From the NCBI GenBank assembly GCA_913041775.1, contig CAJWJW010000024.1:1-11463 (forward strand): 11,463 nucleotides of DNA. The letters run 5' to 3'. Of the stretch, positions 6,546 through 11,463 are shown in pieces. Below the pieces are notes generated by a model. That model did no database searches, was not told the DNA's origin, and saw nothing but the letters and a program-made list of their open reading frames with translations. This DNA comes from an uncultured Flavobacteriales bacterium. Its GTDB lineage: Bacteria > Bacteroidota > Bacteroidia > Flavobacteriales > UBA7430. Both the position numbers and the translations under genes were made by a program. Position 1 is the stretch's first letter, and the number at the start of each line of letters is the position of its first letter.

Positions 6546-7350
6546 CTTCAAATAATTTTGACTGAATAAGATCAACTGTTTTCAGTTTTTTTTGGTTAAG
6601 CAATATACTTTTTATTTCTTCTTCAACATACACCAAGGGTGCAATTTCTCCTTGTTCTTTTTGAGTAAAAAGTCGCACAAAATATACATCTAACGAATCT
6701 TTTAAGTACAAAGTATTCGAGTGCTTAAAAAAAGTAGTTTTTTGTGTTTCCACAGGTAGAAGTTTTACAAAAGAACTCCAATTTAACCACTCACTAGGGT
6801 TATAGTAAAATCGTTTAGAGTACTGATGTGCGTATGCCTCTATTGAATCAATATCCAAAGAATCTTTTGAGAAAATTAAGTCTTTAATCTCATCTAATTC
6901 TGGAGCGACAACACTTACCTTAAGTAGCATAAGCTGAACAATCTTTTCTGCTAGTACATAATCATCTGAATGATGAGAATAGTACAATTCTAGAGCTTCT
7001 AAGGACACAATAGTGTCAATATTTTGCTGAATTAACTTCTGCTCATAAGCATGAATAAGTAACGAGCGTCTGTAGTCTTCTATGCGTTGCTCAATAGTAA
7101 ACTCATTGAAATCAATATTGAGCTCTGCCTTCTGAAGCAACAACTCTTCTTGTGCCCAATTTTGAGCATACTGTTGAATAAATGCCAAACTATCGGAAGG
7201 AGATAGATCTTTATTGAGGATAGACTTTAGATCAGATTGGTATAAGTATGAATCGCCAAGTCTAGCTAACAAAATGTCGTCAGTTCTTTCGAAGAAAGAA
7301 CATGACGACAAAATCGTAAGACTTAGTATATGATATAAAAACTTATGCAA
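6511..7350 (-). CDS. SurA/PpiC-like lipoprotein with a degenerate isomerase domain
   Basis: A 279-aa predicted lipoprotein. The signal LYHILSLTILSSC has a lipobox ending at Cys17, giving a membrane-anchored periplasmic protein. The layout mirrors SurA: a segment like the SurA N-domain (LARLGDSYLYQSDL, then WAQEELLLQKAEL), a middle part where a parvulin would lie (about 130-235) and a tail EEEIKSILLNQKKLK. The usual parvulin marks are gone: the HIL position reads QLMLL, no GGxLG loop is seen, and the GYHI position reads VYFVRL. It is probably a non-catalytic chaperone paralogue. The start is a TTG at 7350, 3 nt after the preceding stop; no in-frame ATG lies before the signal sequence, and the lipobox only exists with this start. 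It sits between two parvulin genes, supporting a shared role in envelope protein folding. Assignment rests on layout and context rather than strong motifs. Confidence 0.75.
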   Translation of the reverse strand: MHKFLYHILSLTILSSCSFFERTDDILLARLGDSYLYQSDLKSILNKDLSPSDSLAFIQQYAQNWAQEELLLQKAELNIDFNEFTIEQRIEDYRRSLLIHAYEQKLIQQNIDTIVSLEALELYYSHHSDDYVLAEKIVQLMLLKVSVVAPELDEIKDLIFSKDSLDIDSIEAYAHQYSKRFYYNPSEWLNWSSFVKLLPVETQKTTFFKHSNTLYLKDSLDVYFVRLFTQKEQGEIAPLVYVEEEIKSILLNQKKLKTVDLIQSKLFEDAKKSKQFEIY

Positions 7351-7353
7351 TTC

Positions 7354-9480
7354 TTAGTTTTTGTTTAATTCTGTTGTGTATAGATTTCCATACCAATCAA
7401 AAACAACATCTTTTGAAGAACCTAATTTTCTTCTAGCTTGACCAAAGGCACGTACGAAGTGACCACTATAAGTAGGGATCGTAGGTTCGACTACTACGTC
7501 GAGTTCAGCTAATTTATTATTCTTCACTAAATCTAACACATAGGTATTAAGAACAACTTCGTATTTAGTAGATAACTCGACCAACCATGCCTTTTCTAAT
7601 GCATCTTGATAGTCTGATGTGATTAATCCTTTCGCTTCGCTTAAAGCCTTTACTTGAGGAGCTAATACTTCCTTTACATAAACCACTTTTACATTATCGT
7701 TGTCGTGTATAAGCTCCGAAACACCTACAACCCATTCTACTTGATCTACGTAAGAGTTTTCACCTTTTAAATACAAACCTTCTTTAACGTTCATGTTAAG
7801 AGAAGACTTTTTATTAACTTGAGATTGAAATTTAGATAAATCGGTGCAACCTTTTCTTAGTTTTTTATACACCTTACAAGCTATATTTTCATTCTGACAG
7901 TTTATCACTTTAGCATCTACACGAGTATCCCACATATAGTTCTGCTTATTAGCCTGGTAGAATTCTTTTAATCCGGTAGTATCTTTTATAGCTTTAGACC
8001 AAATTTTGGCATCTGTAAGTTCATACAATAAAATCCCATCTCTATACTCTTGCATAAGTAAGCGGAACTCATTGTATTTATTTTCTAAGTTTTTATTTTC
8101 AAAGGCTATAACAGCATCTTCAGACCAGGTAGTAAAAGCCTCATCTACTAGATTAGACGAACTACTTTTAGATTTTACTTTTCGAATTACTTTTGTTAAA
8201 TAAGCTGCAAATTCTACTTGAGTATAGTCCGTATCAGCAATTGTAAATATAGTCTTGGTCATATTTTTAGTAGACTCCACAAATGAAGTTTTACTCATAG
8301 CCAATAATTTACTCATTGGATGTTTAAATTCGTTTACCGCAGATTTATTCTCTGTGTAATTGTATTCCTTTTTTAGTTTATTCACTAAAGAAGTACGTCG
8401 AACATGAGCTCTAGAATCTTTCTCAACTTTTATTTTGAGTTCAGCTTTCTCTTCTTCAAAAGAACCTAAACCTTTTTTATCAATTAATTTTATAATATGC
8501 CAACCGTAAGGTGTTTCTGTAGGGGTAGATAAGTCTCCGGTATTTACTAAAGAAAAAGCGGCATCTTCAAAAGACTCAACCATTCTATTTGTTCCAAACC
8601 AAGGTAAAACACCACCAGTAGAAGAGTTATTTTTATCGTCTGAATACTGCTTAGCCATCTCATCGAAGTCTGCATTTTCAGTAGTTAACTTAGCATAGAT
8701 TTCGTTTGCCTTTTTTTGAGCTAAAGCTACATCTTCAACAGAGTTTTGTCCTGAAGGATTAGGGTATTTAACCATTATATGAGCAGTTTTAACTTCACCT
8801 CTAGACAAACGCTTATCGTTAATTTCTAAAATATGATAACCAAAGCGAGTACGAACTATTTCCGACACTTCTCCTACAGGAGTATTGTATGCTGCATTTT
8901 CGAATGGATACACCATATACATTGCGCTAAAATAACCTAAACTACCCGCATTTTCTTTTGCCGAAGGATCTTGAGAATGTTTTTTAGCATAGCTAGAAAA
9001 ATCAGCACCCTTAACAATTTCATTGCGAAGCTTTACTATTTTAGTATACGCTTTTAATGTATCTGCCGCGGTTGCATCTGCTGCTAAAGTAATTAGAATA
9101 TGACTCGCTTTAATTTCGTGTTTTAAACGATCGTAAGCCTCAGTAAGTAATTGTTCTCCAGCCTCATTATCAACCAAATAAGGCTTAGCCAATTGCTTTC
9201 GATATCCAGCTAGTTCTTTCACAAAAGAAGGAACAGTATCCATTCCTAATGCTTCTGCTTCTTTAACTTTCAACTTAAAGTTTACAAACAAATCTACATA
9301 TTCGTCTAAAGTCTTAGGGTCTAAATCTTCCCCTACAGCTCTATTTTTATTGTAAATACTTAAAAAATCATCTACACTAACTGCTTCGTTTCCGATAGTT
9401 AATAAGGTGCGATTTGTATCTTGAGCTAAGGTGCTAAAGCCAATTAAGGCGAATAGTACCGAACAAATTAATTTTCTCAT
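7354..9480 (-). CDS. Secreted double-parvulin peptidyl-prolyl isomerase
   Basis: A 708-aa exported protein. A cleavable signal peptide (1-19, LICSVLFALIGFSTLAQ) is followed by an N-terminal domain (about 20-118), then two parvulin domains: first about 121-225, with SHIL (His127), NAGSLGYF and GYHIL (His216); second about 229-335, with AHIM (His234), STGGVLPWF and GWHII (His328). Both keep the conserved positions, so isomerase activity is likely. A long C-terminal half (about 350-708) has no family I recognise; the WDTRVDAKVI segment (about 520-530) opens what may be another degenerate parvulin-like fold. Unlike proteobacterial PpiD, there is no uncleaved membrane anchor. It begins 11 nt after guaB and ends 3 nt before the lipoprotein gene. 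Expected role: folding of exported proteins in the periplasm. Confidence 0.88.
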   Translation of the reverse strand: MRKLICSVLFALIGFSTLAQDTNRTLLTIGNEAVSVDDFLSIYNKNRAVGEDLDPKTLDEYVDLFVNFKLKVKEAEALGMDTVPSFVKELAGYRKQLAKPYLVDNEAGEQLLTEAYDRLKHEIKASHILITLAADATAADTLKAYTKIVKLRNEIVKGADFSSYAKKHSQDPSAKENAGSLGYFSAMYMVYPFENAAYNTPVGEVSEIVRTRFGYHILEINDKRLSRGEVKTAHIMVKYPNPSGQNSVEDVALAQKKANEIYAKLTTENADFDEMAKQYSDDKNNSSTGGVLPWFGTNRMVESFEDAAFSLVNTGDLSTPTETPYGWHIIKLIDKKGLGSFEEEKAELKIKVEKDSRAHVRRTSLVNKLKKEYNYTENKSAVNEFKHPMSKLLAMSKTSFVESTKNMTKTIFTIADTDYTQVEFAAYLTKVIRKVKSKSSSSNLVDEAFTTWSEDAVIAFENKNLENKYNEFRLLMQEYRDGILLYELTDAKIWSKAIKDTTGLKEFYQANKQNYMWDTRVDAKVINCQNENIACKVYKKLRKGCTDLSKFQSQVNKKSSLNMNVKEGLYLKGENSYVDQVEWVVGVSELIHDNDNVKVVYVKEVLAPQVKALSEAKGLITSDYQDALEKAWLVELSTKYEVVLNTYVLDLVKNNKLAELDVVVEPTIPTYSGHFVRAFGQARRKLGSSKDVVFDWYGNLYTTELNKN

Positions 9481-9491
9481 CAGTCTAAATT

Positions 9492-10970
9492 TTATTTTCT
9501 ACTATAGTTAGGTGCTTCACGAGTAATAGTAACATCATGAGGATGCGACTCTACAACTCCAGCACTTGTAATTCTTACAAATTGCGATTTCTCTTGTAGT
9601 GTTTTAATGTCTTTAGAACCACAGTATCCCATACCCGCTCTAAGTCCACCAACAAACTGATACATAACCTCAGCTAAAGAACCTTTATAGTCTACACGAC
9701 CAACAATTCCTTCTGGAACTAATTTCTGTACATCGTCTTCAACATCTTGAAAATAACGGTCTTTAGAACCCGCTTTCATAGCATCTATAGATCCCATTCC
9801 ACGGTAAGCCTTATACTTACGACCTTCAAAAATAATTGTTTCTCCAGGAGACTCTTCTGTACCGGCTAATAAAGAACCAAGCATTACAGAATCTGCACCT
9901 GCAGAAATCGCTTTTACAATATCTCCAGTATAACGAATACCACCATCTGCAATTACAGGAACACCAGAACCTTTAACGGCATCGGCAACCATCATAACAG
10001 CAGTTAACTGAGGTACACCAACACCTGCAACTACACGAGTAGTACAAATAGAACCGGGCCCAATACCAACCTTAAGTCCATCGGCACCAGCTTCTACTAA
10101 ATATTTAGCAGCTTCTGCAGTAGCAATATTACCAACTACAACATCTAAATTAGAGTGCTTTGCTTTTATAGTTTTAAGTGTGTCTACTACACCTTTAGTA
10201 TGTCCATGAGCTGTATCTACAATAACGGCATCTACACTTGCTGCAACAAGGGCATTTACTCTGTCCATAACATCAGCAGTAACACCAACACCAGCAGCAA
10301 CTCTAAGTCTACCAAAAGAATCTTTGTTAGCATTTGGCTGCACACGTACTTTAATAATATCTCTGTAAGTAATAAGCCCAACCAATTTATAGTTTTCGTC
10401 TACTACAGGTAATTTTTCGATTTTATGTTTTTGAAGAATGTCTTCGGCTTGAGCTAAAGAAGTGTTTTCTTTAGTTACGATTAAGCCTTCTTTAGTCATT
10501 ACATCATTTACAGATAAAGTATCGTCTTTTATAAAACGCAAATCTCTATTTGTAACAATCCCAATAAGCTTACCATTGGGATCTACTACAGGTATTCCAC
10601 CAATACTGAATTCCTTCATCATCTTCTTAGCATCCGCGACTTTAGAAGTATGCAATAGCGTTACAGGGTCTAAGATCATTCCAGACTCGGCACGTTTTAC
10701 CGAACGAACTTCTTTTGCTTGTGCCTCAATACTCATGTTTTTATGCAAAACAGCAATACCACCTTCACGAGCAATAGCGATAGCCATGGCAGATTCGGAA
10801 ACAGTATCCATAGCAGCGGACACAATAGGTGTATTTAAAGTAATGTTTCTAGAGAATTTCGATGTGATCTTCACATCGCGAGGTAGAATTTCTGAATAAG
10901 CTGGAATCAATAATACATCGTCGTAAGTTAATCCTTCTCCAATGAATTTATCTGTAGATTGTAAGTCCAT
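9492..10970 (-). CDS. guaB: IMP dehydrogenase
   Basis: A 492-aa cytoplasmic enzyme that oxidises IMP to XMP with NAD+, the committed step of GTP synthesis. The start GLTYDDVLLIPAYSE (13-27) is typical. Two CBS domains are inserted at about 98-210 (GGIPVVDPNGKLIGIVTNRD and LPVVDENYKLVGLITYRD), where bacterial enzymes sense purine nucleotides. The catalytic loop GPGSICTTR places the nucleophile at Cys309, IADGGIRY (340-347) binds IMP phosphate, YRGMGS is at 389-394, and the mobile flap Arg-Tyr is 405-406. Length and motifs are complete. It is the first gene of the cluster, with a candidate promoter just upstream, and is followed after 11 nt by an exported parvulin gene. Growth-rate-linked guaB expression may thus set the level of envelope chaperones; this is inference. 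Confidence 0.98.
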   Translation of the reverse strand: MDLQSTDKFIGEGLTYDDVLLIPAYSEILPRDVKITSKFSRNITLNTPIVSAAMDTVSESAMAIAIAREGGIAVLHKNMSIEAQAKEVRSVKRAESGMILDPVTLLHTSKVADAKKMMKEFSIGGIPVVDPNGKLIGIVTNRDLRFIKDDTLSVNDVMTKEGLIVTKENTSLAQAEDILQKHKIEKLPVVDENYKLVGLITYRDIIKVRVQPNANKDSFGRLRVAAGVGVTADVMDRVNALVAASVDAVIVDTAHGHTKGVVDTLKTIKAKHSNLDVVVGNIATAEAAKYLVEAGADGLKVGIGPGSICTTRVVAGVGVPQLTAVMMVADAVKGSGVPVIADGGIRYTGDIVKAISAGADSVMLGSLLAGTEESPGETIIFEGRKYKAYRGMGSIDAMKAGSKDRYFQDVEDDVQKLVPEGIVGRVDYKGSLAEVMYQFVGGLRAGMGYCGSKDIKTLQEKSQFVRITSAGVVESHPHDVTITREAPNYSRK

Positions 10971-11000
10971 GTAGGTGCAATTTTAGATGATAATTGCGTG

Positions 11001-11008
11001 CAAATATA
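11001..11008 (-). promoter_or_regulatory. -7 element of the guaB cluster promoter
   Basis: On the minus strand TATATTTG matches TAnnTTTG, 30 nt before the guaB ATG, giving a leader of about 25 nt. No good TTG -33 element is seen at the usual spacing. The short leader shows no hairpin or riboswitch. Confidence 0.5.
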
Positions 11009-11182
11009 CTAAAAAATAGACTATTATACTATGCTAGATTTAAATAAGGTTTTTAATCCAATTGTTAAACTACGAAGGGGATTTTGATGTAGCAGAATGA
11101 CTACATTGATTAACATGAACACATTAATATAAATATCTAATTTAGTAAGGAATAAAATAATTAACCTAATAAAATCTAATTA

Positions 11183-11374
11183 ATGAAAAATGAAATAGAT
11201 AAATCAGGAATTGTTGTAGAATAAAGAATCTACAAGCTAAGGGATTTACAGGTAATGATAGATCGAGATTTAGCGGAACTGTATTTGGGAAAGGCTATAT
11301 ACAGTAATCTTTTTAAGCTTAACCAAAAATCCCCTTTCGAAAACGAAATGGGATTTTTTTATAAACCTAGTACT
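11183..11374 (+). pseudogene. Truncated ORF6N-domain DNA-binding protein remnant
   Basis: An ATG at 11183 opens a frame of 13 codons ending in TAA at 11222-11224. The same frame continues with IYKLRDLQVMIDRDLAELY (11228-11284), which closely resembles the start of the ORF6N domain found in phage and mobile-element DNA-binding proteins. In that family the domain usually follows a short N-terminus like this one, so the TAA is probably a nonsense mutation. After the LAELY the similarity stops: the rest of the domain is missing, and the frame runs through a terminator hairpin to TGA at 11372-11374. It is a relic of a transferred or duplicated gene, with no intact copy visible nearby. The family call is from recognition of the motif, not from a search. 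Confidence 0.6.
11325..11360 (-). terminator. Strong intrinsic terminator, usable in both directions
   Basis: Arms 11325-11339 and 11344-11358 pair over 15 positions with one mismatch around an AAAA (plus strand) loop. A-rich and T-rich flanks let it work either way. It lies 48 nt beyond the stop of the minus-strand gene that enters from the right, so that gene is its likely owner; on the plus strand it would also end any transcript of the ORF6N relic. Confidence 0.75.
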
Positions 11375-11407
11375 TGATACTAAATACCTAATACTATCTA
11401 CTTCACA

Positions 11408-11463
11408 TTAATAAAACTTCTTCCCAGAAGCAGCGTGTTCTTTCAATAAATCACAAGCTTGGA
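11408..11463 (-). CDS. C-terminal end of an unidentified protein (partial)
   Basis: On the minus strand one frame is open from the window edge to TAA at 11410-11408 and encodes a C-terminus reading QACDLLKEHAASGKKFY. The other two minus frames have stops within the first 25 bases. A strong terminator follows 48 nt downstream, consistent with a gene end. The product cannot be recognised from 17 residues. Confidence 0.5.
   Translation of the reverse strand, partial: QACDLLKEHAASGKKFY

Noticed and set aside
10462..10899. Long open frame on the strand opposite guaB
   Set aside because: It lies entirely inside a fully conserved guaB and its translation shows no family motif; it follows from guaB codon use.
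11088..11105. Small TGTAG / CTACA hairpin upstream of the ORF6N remnant
   Set aside because: A five-base-pair stem with an 8-nt loop is expected by chance in AT-rich DNA, and there is no linked feature.
1..11463. tRNA, rRNA, CRISPR array, insertion sequence or prophage structure
   Set aside because: No cloverleaf, regularly spaced repeats, transposase motifs or terminal inverted repeats were seen; the only hint of mobile origin is the ORF6N remnant.

Overview
The window looks like chromosomal DNA of a Bacteroidota bacterium, most likely a flavobacterium. It is AT-rich, lacks Shine-Dalgarno sequences before its genes, and carries several candidate promoters with the Bacteroidota -7 element TAnnTTTG. 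The protein families are typical of that group: tandem secreted PpiC/SurA proteins next to guaB, a MoxR ATPase, and a CBS-like plus CGL-like transsulfuration pair. Nearly all intact genes lie on the minus strand, so the biological order runs from right to left.

Right end (10971-11463): the C-terminal end of an unidentified minus-strand gene, a strong hairpin terminator, a decayed plus-strand ORF6N-type gene, and the guaB promoter. Next comes a tight five-gene minus-strand cluster (10970 to 4210): guaB (IMP dehydrogenase), a 708-aa secreted double-parvulin protein, a 279-aa SurA-like lipoprotein, a 455-aa SurA-like chaperone and a MoxR AAA+ ATPase. Gaps are 11, 3 and 2 nt, with one overlap of 35 nt, so it is probably one transcription unit. 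It joins GTP synthesis to outer-membrane protein biogenesis.

Middle (3569-4202): a plus-strand DUF1697 gene broken by both a frameshift and a later nonsense codon. It is followed to the left by a stand-alone trhO (tRNA U34 hydroxylase) with its own candidate promoter and terminator.

Left (1-2445): a cystathionine beta-synthase-like gene and a cystathionine gamma-lyase/synthase-like gene overlap by 8 nt, and the start of a third gene follows. Together the first two would convert homocysteine plus serine to cysteine by reverse transsulfuration. The leader in front of them is the most interesting part of the window. A promoter at 2415-2444 drives a near-leaderless 17-codon ORF encoding MKTNQSNKNCCCQRLSL, with three consecutive cysteine codons. 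It is followed by a 1:2 hairpin that contains those codons, a possible 2:3 antiterminator and a 3:4 intrinsic terminator ending 11 nt before the structural gene. This has all the parts of a trp-type ribosome-mediated attenuator that senses cysteine (charged tRNA-Cys).
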